NCBI RefSeq assembly: GCF_009711205.1
Contig: NZ_WMIG01000008.1
Coordinates: 1-64,000 of the forward strand
Source: Paracoccus litorisediminis
GTDB taxonomy: Bacteria > Pseudomonadota > Alphaproteobacteria > Rhodobacterales > Rhodobacteraceae
Length of the DNA: 64,000 bases
Direction of reading: 5' to 3'
The notes under the pieces were generated by a model. The model saw nothing but the letters and a program-made list of their open reading frames with translations, did not search any database and was not told where the DNA came from. Positions 44,963-55,600 of the stretch are shown here, piece after piece (positions within the stretch are counted from its first letter, which is position 1; every line of letters starts with the position of its first letter). The position numbers and the translations under genes were made by a program.

Positions 44963-45874
44963 ATGAAAATCTCGGGCTCGGACCTGCATCTGTTTCGCGT
45001 CTTTGACAGCGTCGTGCGCAACAACGGCCTGTCTGCGGCGCAGGTTGAGCTTTCATTGAGCCAGCCGACGATCTCGAACCACCTGACCGCGCTGGAGCAG
45101 CGGTTGGGCGTCAAGCTGTGCGAGCGTGGCAGGCGTGGATTTGCCCTGACCGACAAGGGGCGTGTGGTCCATGAAATCGGGCTGGAGGTGCTGGCCGGGC
45201 TGGAAATGCAGTCTCGCCGCCTTAGCCAGTTACGTGGCGCGCTGACCGGGATCGTGCGCATCGGCATTGTCGATTGCGTGGCCTCGGACCCGAACTGCCA
45301 TTTGTCTGAGGTTCTGGCGCGCATTGCCCGCGATGCACCGATGATCGAGGTCGAGCTGGGCATCATGCGTCCCGGCGATATCAGCGCGGCTTTGGCCAAG
45401 AACGAACTGGATATCGGCATCGGCGGTTTCGATTCCCGGTTGGGCGTCCTCAGCTATGCCTCGCTCTATCAAGAGCAGCACCTACTGTATTGCGCCCAGG
45501 GTAATCCGCTGTTCAGCGTGCCGGATGCGACGATCGACCGCGACTTGTGCTATGCCCAGCCTTGGGTGCATCGGGGCTATTGGGGCGGGCGCAGGCAGCT
45601 GAGCTTCCAGCGTATCGACGCTGACCGCATCGTCTATGACATCGAGGCGCAGTTGATGATGATCCTGTCGGGGGCCTATGTCGGGCTTTTGCCGGTGCAT
45701 CTGGCGGAAAGCATGCCCTATGCCGCCCGCCTGCGCCGCCTTCCGGTCGAGAATGACGATTACCTTGCCGCGATCGAGCTTGCGACGCGCGGCGGCAGGC
45801 TGGCGAAAAGCGTGTCCTATGTCCGCGATCTGTTGGTCGAGGCGCATGGCCAACATTTGCAGCAATCAATCTGA
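44963..45874 (+). CDS. LysR-family transcriptional regulator
   Basis: A 303-residue regulator. The N-terminal winged helix is LHLFRVFDSVVRNNGLSAAQ and LSLSQPTISNHLTALEQRLG, with RGFALTDKGRVVHE after it. The substrate-binding domain covers residues 95-300. It diverges from the cupin-oxidase genes and is followed by a transporter, either of which may be its target. The effector cannot be read. Confidence 0.9.
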   Translation: MKISGSDLHLFRVFDSVVRNNGLSAAQVELSLSQPTISNHLTALEQRLGVKLCERGRRGFALTDKGRVVHEIGLEVLAGLEMQSRRLSQLRGALTGIVRIGIVDCVASDPNCHLSEVLARIARDAPMIEVELGIMRPGDISAALAKNELDIGIGGFDSRLGVLSYASLYQEQHLLYCAQGNPLFSVPDATIDRDLCYAQPWVHRGYWGGRRQLSFQRIDADRIVYDIEAQLMMILSGAYVGLLPVHLAESMPYAARLRRLPVENDDYLAAIELATRGGRLAKSVSYVRDLLVEAHGQHLQQSI

Positions 45875-45954
45875 GCGTTGTCGCCAGAATATGTGACGGT
45901 CGTGTACCGTCGAATACAGTCCCTCAGCTTTAAGTCCAACAAATGGGGGAAATC

Positions 45955-46053
45955 ATGTATCGGCTAAGCACGGGGATCTCAAACCCTGGCACGCGGAACC
46001 TTACGACCGCGCTGATCCATTGCAACCGACAGGTCCGACAGGGGCAATCATGA
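45955..46053 (+). CDS. Possible 32-residue leader peptide coupled to the MFS gene
   Basis: A short frame (MYRLSTGISNPGTRNLTTAL and twelve more residues) starts with ATG after GGGGGAAATC. Its stop overlaps the MFS start codon (ATGA). It has no recognised domain or membrane segment. Strong ribosome site and overlap suggest translational coupling, but its expression is not shown. Confidence 0.4.
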   Translation: MYRLSTGISNPGTRNLTTALIHCNRQVRQGQS

Positions 46054-47309
46054 TCGGACGGCTGGATTCAGTTTTCGGGCACGCGGCCCATGCCAATCAA
46101 TCCGCGAAGAAGAATGGCCTTGGCGGGTTGAACCCCGACGGGTGGCTTGCCCAGACGATGGCCGGCTTCGTCGGCTCGATCGCCTTGTCGCCGCTGATGC
46201 TGCTGCCGGTGCTGGTCTATGCCTATGACGAGCATCTGGGCTTTGGCCCCGACATGGCGGGCCGGATCTCCTCGGCGGCGTTGATCGGTCTGGCGCTGGC
46301 GACGGTCCTTGTCTCGCTGCGCACCAAGCATTGGTCGATGACGCGGGTTTCGGTCGTGGGCATGATCATCATGCTGGTCTTCACCGCGCTGACGCTGGTG
46401 ATGCATGACGCCAAGACCTTCTTTGTCCTGACGCTTCTGGCCGGTTTCGGTGGCGGTCTGACGCAGGCGGCCGTTGCCGCCGCGCTGTCGCGCACCAAGA
46501 ATGCCGAACGTGCCTTTGCCATCTTCACCTGTTTCCAGTTCGTCTATCCGGGCCTTGGCGCCTATTTCTTCCCGCGGATTCTGGACAGCTCGGACATGGG
46601 CTTCAACCTGATGCAGTCGGGTCAGCTGGTGCTGATCGCCGCCGCACTGGTGCTGGCCCCGGTCATGGGCGCGTTCCGGCTGCGCTCGGATCTGCGCGAT
46701 GCGGATGACGTGGGTGCCAACAAGGACCAGATGGAATGGGCTTTGCTGCTGCGCGGTCCCGCCATCCTGTCGATCATCGGCATCATGATCTACGGCGCCT
46801 CGAACGGCGCGATCTGGGCCTATTCCGAGGGCATCGGTCGCCTGTCCGGCCTTGATGTGCTGGCCATCGGCGACATCATTGCCTACGCCAATATCGTCGC
46901 GGGGCTTGCTGCGCTTGGCGTGGCGTGGCTGGGCAATCGGCTGGGCCATTTCATCCCGCTGATCGGCGGCATTTTGGGCCAGCTTCTGTCGATGTATGTC
47001 TACATGGCCTTCCCGACCGAGGCTGGATACATCGCGGGCACGCTGATCTTCTGCGTCTCCTGGGCGATTGTTTTCCCCTATTTCCTCAGCATCCAGTCGG
47101 ATCTGGACCATTCCGGCACGGTTGTGGCCTTTGGCCAGTTCACCAATCTGGTCGGCACGGCCTTTGGCCCGGCGCTGGCCGCCGCCTATGTCGGGCAAGA
47201 GGGTGACTTCGCCGCCGCGATCTGGATTTCCGAAGTGATGACTGTGATGGCGTTGGTGCCGATGGTGCTGATCCCGATCCTGTATCGCAAGAAACTGGCC
47301 TTGCACTGA
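46050..47309 (+). CDS. MFS transporter
   Basis: A 419-residue transporter with about twelve hydrophobic helices and a central loop (residues 210-240, RLRSDLRDADDVGANKDQME). The family is Major Facilitator Superfamily, with no substrate motif recognised. The ATG at 46050 was chosen because it follows AGGGGCA and overlaps the leader frame; a TTG frame starts at 46020. Location suggests uptake of an amine or a related compound. Confidence 0.8.
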   Translation: MIGRLDSVFGHAAHANQSAKKNGLGGLNPDGWLAQTMAGFVGSIALSPLMLLPVLVYAYDEHLGFGPDMAGRISSAALIGLALATVLVSLRTKHWSMTRVSVVGMIIMLVFTALTLVMHDAKTFFVLTLLAGFGGGLTQAAVAAALSRTKNAERAFAIFTCFQFVYPGLGAYFFPRILDSSDMGFNLMQSGQLVLIAAALVLAPVMGAFRLRSDLRDADDVGANKDQMEWALLLRGPAILSIIGIMIYGASNGAIWAYSEGIGRLSGLDVLAIGDIIAYANIVAGLAALGVAWLGNRLGHFIPLIGGILGQLLSMYVYMAFPTEAGYIAGTLIFCVSWAIVFPYFLSIQSDLDHSGTVVAFGQFTNLVGTAFGPALAAAYVGQEGDFAAAIWISEVMTVMALVPMVLIPILYRKKLALH

Positions 47310-47316
47310 ATCGATC

Positions 47317-47343
47317 GGGCCGCAGGAAGCTGCGGCCCTTTTT
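47317..47343. terminator. Strong terminator after the MFS gene
   Basis: GGGCCGCAG (47317-47325) pairs with CTGCGGCCC (47330-47338) over a GAAG loop-like turn and is followed by TTTTT. It lies between convergent genes and probably serves both. Confidence 0.85.
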
Positions 47344-47344
47344 C

Positions 47345-48886
47345 CTATCGGCGTCGCCGTCCCGCGCGCCACAGTGCCAGCCCTGCGACCAGCGCCACGC
47401 CCCCAATCATCACGTGGCGCGAGGTCAACCCCAGCCGGGCCTGCGCGCTGCGCCTGTAGCGCGGGTCAAAGAACCGCGTATCGGCCAGCCAACCCCCGAT
47501 CAGGCTTTCCCGCCGCAACGGCATCGGTCGCAGGCCTCGCCCCTCGGGCCGGTTCAGCCGCTCGATGGTCGCGATGACGCCACCACCTTCGCCAAGGGCT
47601 TGAGCGACCTGATCCGGGCTGCGGTTCAGATGTTCGGCCAGCAGGCGTTCGCGGATGGTGGTGATATGGTCGCGGGTCTTGGGATCATTTCCGATCAGCG
47701 CCACATCGCATTCCGTATCGAAACCCATCGAGCGGCGGTCGATATTGCTTGAACCCACGCGCAGCAGTTGATCGTCGATTATGCTGATCTTGGCATGGAC
47801 ATAGATCGGCTCTCCCGCGTCGTTCACCGGGTGGAACATGCGGAAGCGGCCATGAGGATCGTTCTGCCGCAGCAGCCGCACCATGCGTGAGCGGGTCACA
47901 TGCATCGCCTGATCCTCAAGCATGTTTTGGGCCGCCAAGGGGTTGATGACGACGACTTCGGGTCCGTCAGGTTCGGCCAGACGCCGCAGCAGGGCACGGG
48001 TGATGCTGTCGGCGCAGAAATATTGCGACTCCAGATAGATGCAGTGCCGTGCGCGGGCAATGCTGTCCAGATAAAGCTGCTCAATCTCGGCGATGGCGGG
48101 GCGGTCGTGACCGGGCGGTTCGGTGCGGGCAAGGGCCAGATCGACATCCTGTAGCGCGGGAACGACGCTTTCAGGCCAAAGTGCATCGCCGGGGCGGAAA
48201 TCTTCGGGCAGATCGCCGTCATTGGCGCGTGCCCAGCGGGCGCGGGCAAGCTCGCTCAGCGCCGCCGCAGCCGGACCGCTGAACACGGCTGACGCGTCGT
48301 GCCATGGTTGGCCGGGCTCGCCCGTCCGCAGCATCCGCCGGGGATCGTCGCTGCGATGTTCGGGCCGGTCCCAGCGGCCGTCGGTCATGTCGATGCCACC
48401 GCAAAAGGCCAGTGAATCGTCGATGACCACGATCTTCTGATGATGGCAGGCGCCGATCGGGTGGCGACCGTCAAAGGCCAGATGCACCTGCTTAGGCGCC
48501 AACAGCTTGATCTGCGCGGCCGGGATCACCCCTCCCGGAGCGATCAGCGCCCCGCCGCTCCATTTCAGCAGGTAGATGTCCAGATCCGGGCGCCGGTCGA
48601 CAAGCGCCTCAAGAAAGGGACCGACACGGTTGGGAAATCCGTCGGGACCAAGGCCATCCGCATCGCTTTCGCCGGGCAGCATCTCGATCTCGAAATCGAA
48701 ATCCCAGCCGACCATGATGGCGCAGCGCCGGGCCAGCAGCAGCGATTCCCGTAAGGCGCGGAAATAGTCCTGGCCATCGATGATGAAGGAAAACCGGCTG
48801 GCGCGTTCGACACGCCAGCAGTTGCGATCGGGCTCAAGACCCGGATATTCGGCAGTAGACATTCCGGGCATCGCGCGACCTTTCAT
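47345..48886 (-). CDS. Phospholipase D-family protein (cardiolipin synthase-like)
   Basis: A 513-residue protein with two complete HKD motifs: HHQKIVVIDDSLAFCGG (near residue 147) and VHAKISIIDDQLLRVGSSN (near 358). One hydrophobic helix near the C-terminus (HVMIGGVALVAGLALW) is followed by RAGRRRR and would anchor it. It may transfer or hydrolyse phosphatidyl groups at the membrane. An alternative start at 48871 has a better ribosome site (AAAGG). Confidence 0.82.
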   Translation of the reverse strand: MKGRAMPGMSTAEYPGLEPDRNCWRVERASRFSFIIDGQDYFRALRESLLLARRCAIMVGWDFDFEIEMLPGESDADGLGPDGFPNRVGPFLEALVDRRPDLDIYLLKWSGGALIAPGGVIPAAQIKLLAPKQVHLAFDGRHPIGACHHQKIVVIDDSLAFCGGIDMTDGRWDRPEHRSDDPRRMLRTGEPGQPWHDASAVFSGPAAAALSELARARWARANDGDLPEDFRPGDALWPESVVPALQDVDLALARTEPPGHDRPAIAEIEQLYLDSIARARHCIYLESQYFCADSITRALLRRLAEPDGPEVVVINPLAAQNMLEDQAMHVTRSRMVRLLRQNDPHGRFRMFHPVNDAGEPIYVHAKISIIDDQLLRVGSSNIDRRSMGFDTECDVALIGNDPKTRDHITTIRERLLAEHLNRSPDQVAQALGEGGGVIATIERLNRPEGRGLRPMPLRRESLIGGWLADTRFFDPRYRRSAQARLGLTSRHVMIGGVALVAGLALWRAGRRRR

Positions 48887-48934
48887 GGCCTGACGAAACC
48901 CGGAACTAGCCGCTGCGGTTCCGGTCCGCGTGCC

Positions 48935-50602
48935 TCAGTTCGCGGTGGGCGCGGTGGCTTCGACCACGCCTGCATCCGGGCGAATGCGGTCGAATTGGGC
49001 CGGATGGACCTGACCCAGCCACGTCTCGGTCAGGGGTTGGCCGTCGCGCGCCAGATAGGCGCGGATATCGGCGGTATCGACCCCCTCGGCGGCGATGTCG
49101 AAGATCAGCCGCCAGCGCTTGGTGCCGACCACTGGCAGGGCATAGGATTGCACGATGGTCACACCCTCAGGGACCGAAACCATCGGCGAGACCCCATCCC
49201 GCTGGCCCAGTTCACCGATATTGCCGCCCTCGAAGTCGATCGCGACTTTCAGATGGCCCTTGGGACGGGGATGGCCGGGGATGCCCCCCGCGCCAATCCG
49301 GGTCGAGACGGTCCGGGCCAGCGGCTGGCTGACGGGCGCGTCCTCTTTCCAGGTCAGGTTGTAGTCGAAATCCATCTCCTGTCCGGCCTGCGGCTTTTCG
49401 GCCGGGTTCCAGAAGGTGACGACGTTATCGTAGATCTCATCATCGGTGGGGATCTCGACCAGCTGGACCTGACCCTTGCCCCAATCGCCCTTGGGCTCGA
49501 TCCAGACCGAGGCGCGCTTGTCATAGAAGACGCCGTCATCCTCGTAATTCTCGAAGCGGCGGTCGCGCTGCAGCAGGCCAAAGCCCTTGGGGTTCTCGGT
49601 CATGAAACTTGAGGTGACGACGCGGGGCGGGTTCATCAGCGGCCGCCAGACCACTTCGCCATTGCCCATGACCATCATCAGCCCGTCGGCGTCATGCACC
49701 TCGGGGCGCCAGTCAAAGGCCAGAACGCGGTTGGTTTCCGAATACCAGAACATCGAGGTCAGCGGGCCGATCCCCAGCCGCTCGACGGCATTGCGGAAGA
49801 ACAGCCGGGACGAGATCTCCATCTTCTGGCCTTCGCCCGGCGCGCCATTGGTGATGTCCATGCGATAGGCGCCCGCGACCGAGGGGCTGTCGAGCAATGC
49901 GTAGATGGTCACATCGGCGTCGCCGGATTTCGGCTTCTCAAGGTAGAATTCCTTGAAGATCGGGAACTCCTCGGGCTCGGACATGCCGGAATTGATCGCA
50001 AGGCCGCGCGCCGACATCCCGTACTGACCGCTTGGTCCCGAGGTGCGGAAATAGGACGCGCCAAGGAAGCTGATCCAGTCCGTCTGCATGTCACGGTTCA
50101 TCAGACGGAAACCGGCAAAGCCGGTGCCTTGGGTCAGCGCCTTGGCCGGGCTGTCGGCGGGAATGTCGAAGAAGCGGGGATCATAGGTGATCTCGCGCGA
50201 TTTGCCGTTCTCGACGATGCCGATCTTGACCGGATTGCGGAAATAGGTCCCCAGATGGAAGAACTGCAGCGGCACATCGCCGACCTTGACGGTGGTCTCG
50301 GGCCGGAAGCGGATCCTCCAATGGGCGTCATAGTCGATTTTTTCCAGCACGTCGGGCTGGGCGACCACTGGCGGCTGATAGGGGCTGGCAGCCATATCCT
50401 TGGCGCGCTGGGTCAGCGAGGCAAAATCGAAGGGCTGCGACTGGCCCAATTCGGCGCTGAATGAGGGTTCATCGGCCAGAACCGTTCCGCCCGCGACAGG
50501 AAGCAGGGGTTGGCACAGCAGCAGGCCAAGGGCCGCAGCGCAGGTCAGGGCGGGTCTGCGAATTCGCAAGGTCGAAACTCCGTTCAGCGTAACGCGGCGC
50601 AT
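48935..50602 (-). CDS. opgG: Periplasmic glucan biosynthesis protein OpgG (MdoG)
   Basis: A 555-residue exported protein. The signal peptide is near residues 15-42 (ALTCAAALGLLLCQPLLP). Family features are FDFASLTQRAKDMAASPYQP, GASYFRTSGPSGQYGMSARG and ENYEDDGVFYDKRASVWIEP. OpgG takes part in making osmoregulated periplasmic glucans together with the membrane glucosyltransferase OpgH. No opgH is in the window. Confidence 0.92.
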   Translation of the reverse strand: MRRVTLNGVSTLRIRRPALTCAAALGLLLCQPLLPVAGGTVLADEPSFSAELGQSQPFDFASLTQRAKDMAASPYQPPVVAQPDVLEKIDYDAHWRIRFRPETTVKVGDVPLQFFHLGTYFRNPVKIGIVENGKSREITYDPRFFDIPADSPAKALTQGTGFAGFRLMNRDMQTDWISFLGASYFRTSGPSGQYGMSARGLAINSGMSEPEEFPIFKEFYLEKPKSGDADVTIYALLDSPSVAGAYRMDITNGAPGEGQKMEISSRLFFRNAVERLGIGPLTSMFWYSETNRVLAFDWRPEVHDADGLMMVMGNGEVVWRPLMNPPRVVTSSFMTENPKGFGLLQRDRRFENYEDDGVFYDKRASVWIEPKGDWGKGQVQLVEIPTDDEIYDNVVTFWNPAEKPQAGQEMDFDYNLTWKEDAPVSQPLARTVSTRIGAGGIPGHPRPKGHLKVAIDFEGGNIGELGQRDGVSPMVSVPEGVTIVQSYALPVVGTKRWRLIFDIAAEGVDTADIRAYLARDGQPLTETWLGQVHPAQFDRIRPDAGVVEATAPTAN

Positions 50603-50689
50603 ATTGCCGTGTCAGGGCTTCTCGCGCCATCTTTATGTTGAGTCATCGAAATCATTGATGGATTCGGGAAATCCACTAGGCTGGCCGCC

Positions 50690-51691
50690 ATGAACGATCC
50701 GATTCCGACGCCCGCCTATTTTGTTGATTCCGACTCCGGCGATGGTCCCGCCGCCCCGATCCTGCGTCCCGAGGATTGGCTGGCCGCGCAGCGTGACCAG
50801 TCCGGCCTGTTGGCGCGCGCCGCCGCCGCGACCGGACGGCTGGACGCGATGCTGGCCGAGATGTCCCCCGACGCGTGCAAGGGCGCGATCCGCCGTCTGG
50901 CCCTGATCGAGGTCGAATCGATGCTATGGGCGCAGGGCACGCCCCTGCAGCGCGAGGAAATCGGGCGCGAGCTGATGGATGCCCGTGCCGGGACCGATCT
51001 GGACGCGATGCGTCTGGCGCGCTGGGGCCTGCGCCGCCTTGAGGGGCAGGGAGCGCTGCCGGACCTGCGCGGGTTTCTGGGGCTGCACCGGCAGGAAGGC
51101 TCGGCCCTGGCCGAGCCATTGGCCCAGCGTCCGGTCGGCACCGCATTCGACGAAGGCGCGGCGGAATATCTGGCGGGTCACGCGGCGATGGCCGAGGTCG
51201 AACCTGTTGCCCGCGCGCCGGGTCTGCGCGCGGCGTGGCGCATTGCCGAACTTTCCGCCCCCGAATGCCTGACCGAGCCCGCCTGCTGGACCGGGCGCGA
51301 CATGGCCGAGGGTTGCGAGGTGCTGAAGTTCGTCCCACTCGGGCGCGGTGGTCGCCGGGTCTGGGTCGATGGCGGCCCCCCGGTCGAGCGGATGCGCCGC
51401 CATCTGGAAGCCGTCCTGCAAGGCACGACCGAGGCACGCCGCGAACTCAGGCGGATCCTTGACTGGGCCGTGCGCGCACGCGACGCCACCGCCCCGATCA
51501 AGGGCGACAACCCGGCGCGGGTGATCGATGTTCTTGCCGCCCATCCGCTGATGACGACGGCCATGGTCGAGACTTCGACCGGCATCAGCCGCGATACCGC
51601 CGAACGGCTGCTGGCGCGGATGCATGCCATGGGCCTTGTCCGAGAGATTACCGGCGCGCGGCGCTATCGCCTTTGGGCCGCAGGCGGCTAG
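50690..51691 (+). CDS. DUF1612-like helix-turn-helix protein
   Basis: A 333-residue protein of a family found mostly in Rhizobiales and Rhodobacterales, often on plasmids, with no established function known to me. The N-terminal part has EVESMLWAQGTPLQREEIGR, and the last 60 residues look like a winged helix (VETSTGISRDTAERLLARMH). It diverges from opgG across 87 bases and overlaps the nucleoside hydrolase gene at the 3' ends by 4 bases. Confidence 0.7.
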   Translation: MNDPIPTPAYFVDSDSGDGPAAPILRPEDWLAAQRDQSGLLARAAAATGRLDAMLAEMSPDACKGAIRRLALIEVESMLWAQGTPLQREEIGRELMDARAGTDLDAMRLARWGLRRLEGQGALPDLRGFLGLHRQEGSALAEPLAQRPVGTAFDEGAAEYLAGHAAMAEVEPVARAPGLRAAWRIAELSAPECLTEPACWTGRDMAEGCEVLKFVPLGRGGRRVWVDGGPPVERMRRHLEAVLQGTTEARRELRRILDWAVRARDATAPIKGDNPARVIDVLAAHPLMTTAMVETSTGISRDTAERLLARMHAMGLVREITGARRYRLWAAGG

Positions 51692-52596
51692 GCCGCGTCG
51701 CGGATCACGTCCAGAAACAGTGAGCGGATGGTATAGTCGCGGCAATCCAGCGCGACCTCGGTGCGGCTGTCGCCCGCAGCGCGCAGGGTCTGGCCAAGCT
51801 GCTCGCCTTCGGTCACGCAGGCAAGAGCGGTGCGCTCGACCGTGAACCATTCGGGATGCAGGCAGGCGATCACGGCCATCGGGTCATGCAGTGCACAGCC
51901 CTCTTTGCCGACCGAGCGGTAGAAATCCAGATACAGACCCGCCATCCCGTCCAGCAGCCCGCCATCATGCGGCGCGGCCTCGGCCAGCGCGCGGAAATCC
52001 TTAGCCTCCAGCGTGACCTGCATGGTCACATCCAGCCCGATCATCAGGATCTCGGCCCCCGAGTTCAGCACGATCTCAAGCGCATGGGGGTCGTGGAAGG
52101 TGTTGGCCTCGGCATAGGGGGTGATATTGCCCGGCGTGTCCAATGCGCCGCCCATGACGACGATGCGGGCGATGTTGCGGGCGAAATCCGGGTCCAGCCG
52201 GATTGCCTCGGCGACGTTGGTGATCGGACCGATCGGGCAAAGTGTGATCTGACCGGGATTTTCACGCGCCAGCCGGGTCATGAACGCGGCGGCGGATTCC
52301 GTGACCGCCTGCAGGGTCGGGGCTGTGGGCGGCAGATGGCCAAAACCCTCGGCGCCGTGGATATGGGCGGGAAAGTCGAAGGGCGGCAGGACCAGCGGTT
52401 GCGCCGCGCCCTGCGCCACCGGGACGTTCAGATCGCAATGCTCGACCAGCGCCAGTGCATTGCGGGTTGCGGTTTCCACCGGGACATTGCCGAAAACCGT
52501 GGTCAGGCCGACCAGCTCGATCCCCGGATGGCGGGCGGCAAAGATGATCGCCATGGCGTCGTCGATGCCGGGGTCGGTGTCGATCAGAAGTTTCAT
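51688..52596 (-). CDS. Inosine/uridine-preferring nucleoside hydrolase
   Basis: A 302-residue IunH-type hydrolase. The calcium-binding aspartate motif is LLIDTDPGIDDAMAIIFAA at residues 3-21. Further features are VMGGALDTPGNITPYAEANT (near 150) and LHDPMAVIACLHPEWF with a C-terminal catalytic Asp/His region. It would split purine or pyrimidine ribonucleosides for salvage. It lies just before the glucan synthase gene's end, with no clear functional link. Confidence 0.9.
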   Translation of the reverse strand: MKLLIDTDPGIDDAMAIIFAARHPGIELVGLTTVFGNVPVETATRNALALVEHCDLNVPVAQGAAQPLVLPPFDFPAHIHGAEGFGHLPPTAPTLQAVTESAAAFMTRLARENPGQITLCPIGPITNVAEAIRLDPDFARNIARIVVMGGALDTPGNITPYAEANTFHDPHALEIVLNSGAEILMIGLDVTMQVTLEAKDFRALAEAAPHDGGLLDGMAGLYLDFYRSVGKEGCALHDPMAVIACLHPEWFTVERTALACVTEGEQLGQTLRAAGDSRTEVALDCRDYTIRSLFLDVIRDAA

Positions 52597-52647
52597 CGGG
52601 TCATCCCTGCTGGTGAAGCGCCGGTTTAGCCCGTGGAGATTACGGGT

Positions 52648-55600
52648 TCAACGGATCTCGACGCGAGGCTGGCCGTCGGCGTCGCGGCTGACCGTGACCT
52701 CGCGCAGCGTGCCCGCGACCATGATCCGCGCACGATAGCCCGGCCAATGCGAGGGCAAGGCAGGGCTGGCCTGCAGCTCGGTTCCGCCACGGATACGCAG
52801 GCCAAGGATATGCTCGACCGCGACCCGGTGCAGCCAACCGGCCGAACCAGTATACCATGTCCAGCCCGCCCGCCCGGTCTTTTCATCCGCGCCATAGACA
52901 TCAGCGGCGACGACATAGGGCTCGGCCCGGTAGAGGCGCAGGGTTTCGGCATCGCTGGCATGGCTGATCGGATTCAGCATGTGAAACACCCGCCACGCAT
53001 CGTCGGCGCGGCCTGCGATGCACAGGGCTTGCACCATCCAGATCGCGGCATGGGTATATTGGCCGCCATTCTCGCGCACGCCGGGCGGATAGCCCTTGAT
53101 ATAGCCGGGGTCCTGCGGCGTATGGGCAAAGGGCGGGGTGAACAGCCGCAGCAGCATGCCTTCAGGGTCCAGAAGCTGCGCCAAGGCCGCGTCCACCGCG
53201 ATCGGGCGGCGATCCTCGCGGCCGGCACCCGAAATCACCGACCAGCTTTGCGCGATGGAATCGATGCGGCATTCCTCGGACCGGGCCGAGCCCAGGGGCG
53301 TGCCATCGTCATAGATGCCGCGCAGATACCACCCACCGTCCCATGCGTTGCGGTCGAGCGAATGGGACAGCGCGGCGCGATGCGCCCGCCAGCCGCTGGC
53401 CCGTTCCCATTCGCCGCGTGCCTCGGCGATCGGGGCCATCATGTCCAGTGTCTGCGACAGGAACCAGCCCAGCCACACTGATTGGCCAAGACCGCCTTCG
53501 CCGACACGGTTCATGCCGTCGTTCCAGTCGCCGCCCAGAAACAGCGGTAGCCCCTGTTCGCCCGTGCGCTGTACCGCCAGATCCAGCGCCAGCGCCGCAT
53601 GTTCGTAAAGCGAGGCGCTGCGATTGAGGGTCTCGGGCGTCAGGAAGGCGTCATGTTCACCGGGGGCAAGGACGCGGCCCTGAATGAAGGGCAGGTCCAG
53701 ATCGAGGATGGATTCGTCGCCGGTCACCTCAAGGTAGCGGCTCAGGCAATGCCCTAACCAGACCACGTCATCGGCGATCATCGTGCGCACACCCGCGCCG
53801 CTGCCCGGCAGCCACCAATGCTGGACATCCCCTTCCGGGAACTGGCGCGAGGCCGCCTCGATCAGCTGCGCGCGGGCAAGGCCGGGATCATAGATCAGCA
53901 TGGCCGAGGTATCCTGCAACTGGTCCCGGAACCCGTAGGCCCCGGATGCCTGATAAAACGCCGTCCGCGCCCTGATCCGGCAGGCGATGGCCTGATAGGG
54001 CAGCCAGCGGTTCACCATCAGATCGAACGCAGGATCGGGCGTTTCGACCTGAAGCTGGCCAAAGACCTTTTGCCAGTCCTGTGCCTGTGCGGCGACGGCT
54101 TCCGCGGCGCTGACCGGGGGCACGGTAGCGGGCGCATGATCGCCGATCTTGTCTGCGGCAAGGCGGAAGGTGATTTCCGTGCTGGCCCCCGGCTCGATCT
54201 CAAGCCGGGTTTCCAGCATCATCACCGGATCGCCGTCATGGCGGTGGACAAAACGATGCCCCAGCGTGGAATCGAACCATGCAGGCAGGCAGGTGTCGCG
54301 GTTGCGACCCTGCCAGATCAGGCGGGACAGGCACATGCCCGTAACCTCGCGGTCGACCGACAGCACCATGCGCTGTCCGGCATAGTCGATGGAGTAGGGG
54401 TTCACGCATTCGATGGCCTGCTCTTTGGGCAGATAGCGCGGTTGCAGATAGGGCGCGGCCTTGGCGCGCGATCCCCCCATCACCGGGTCAAGGAATTGCG
54501 CCACATCCAGCGTCAGGCGGCGTTCGGATCGGTTGATGAGGGTCAGCCCGATGACACGCAGGCACGCGTCGGGCAGCATGCTGTGGGTCGCCCGCAGTTC
54601 CAGTTCGCCCGACCAGGCGGTGAATTCGGAAAACCCCGCGCCGTGTCGGCACTGGTAAAGCGCCGCGCGCTGGCTGGACAGTGCCGCATAGGGCGTATGG
54701 ACCGCCCCGGTACCGACATCGCGGATCAGCAGCCCTTCTCCGGTCGGATTGCTGACCGGATCGTTGGACCATGGCGTCAGCTGATGATCGCGGGAATTCA
54801 CCGACCATGAAAAACCCGCCCCCTCGGCCGAGATGTGAAAGCCGAAATCGCTGCGCGCGATGACGTTGATCCACGGGTTCGGCGTGGCTTGGCCATGGCG
54901 CAGGCGGGTGACGTAATTGCCCGCGGCATCGAAACCGCCGGTGCCGTTCCAGAAACGCAGCTCCTCGGCCGGGAAATCATGGGTCTGGGTCGGACGCTGC
55001 AGGGGTCGGGGCGGAGGGCGCACGATGCCGCGCTGCAACTCTGCCGTGGGCACCCGCCCGATCTGTTCCGCCAGCGAGCCGTTCTGCGCATGGATGACCA
55101 CGCGCGATACGGCCAGCAGGGTTTCCAGCGTTTCGGTCGGGATGGTATTGGCATCGACGGCAAAGACCGAGGGGCGCGAGTGCAGCAGATGCATGCTGTG
55201 GCACAGGTTGTTCAGCGCATCATTCATGCTGGCCGCATAGCTGGCGCGCTGTTCGTTCAGGATCACCAGATCGCAATCCAGACCCCGCATGCGCAGGTAT
55301 TCCTGCATGCGGATCGCCTGATGCGCGACCCGCATCAGATCGGGATCATTGATGCGCAGCACCATGATCGGATTGTCGCCCGATACCGACATCGGCCACA
55401 GCGCCGATTGCCGCCCCATGGCGTGGCGGATCTGGTGGGGGTTCAGCATCTGGTTGGGATAGACCAGCAGGGCCGCATAGCGCCGGAACAAAGCGGCCTC
55501 TTCGGGGGTGATGTCGGCATGATGCAGTTGCACCTGACTGCGCGTCCACGCCATCTGATGTTCGTTGTCGAATGCGGTTTCGTCCGACAGCAGGTTGTGC

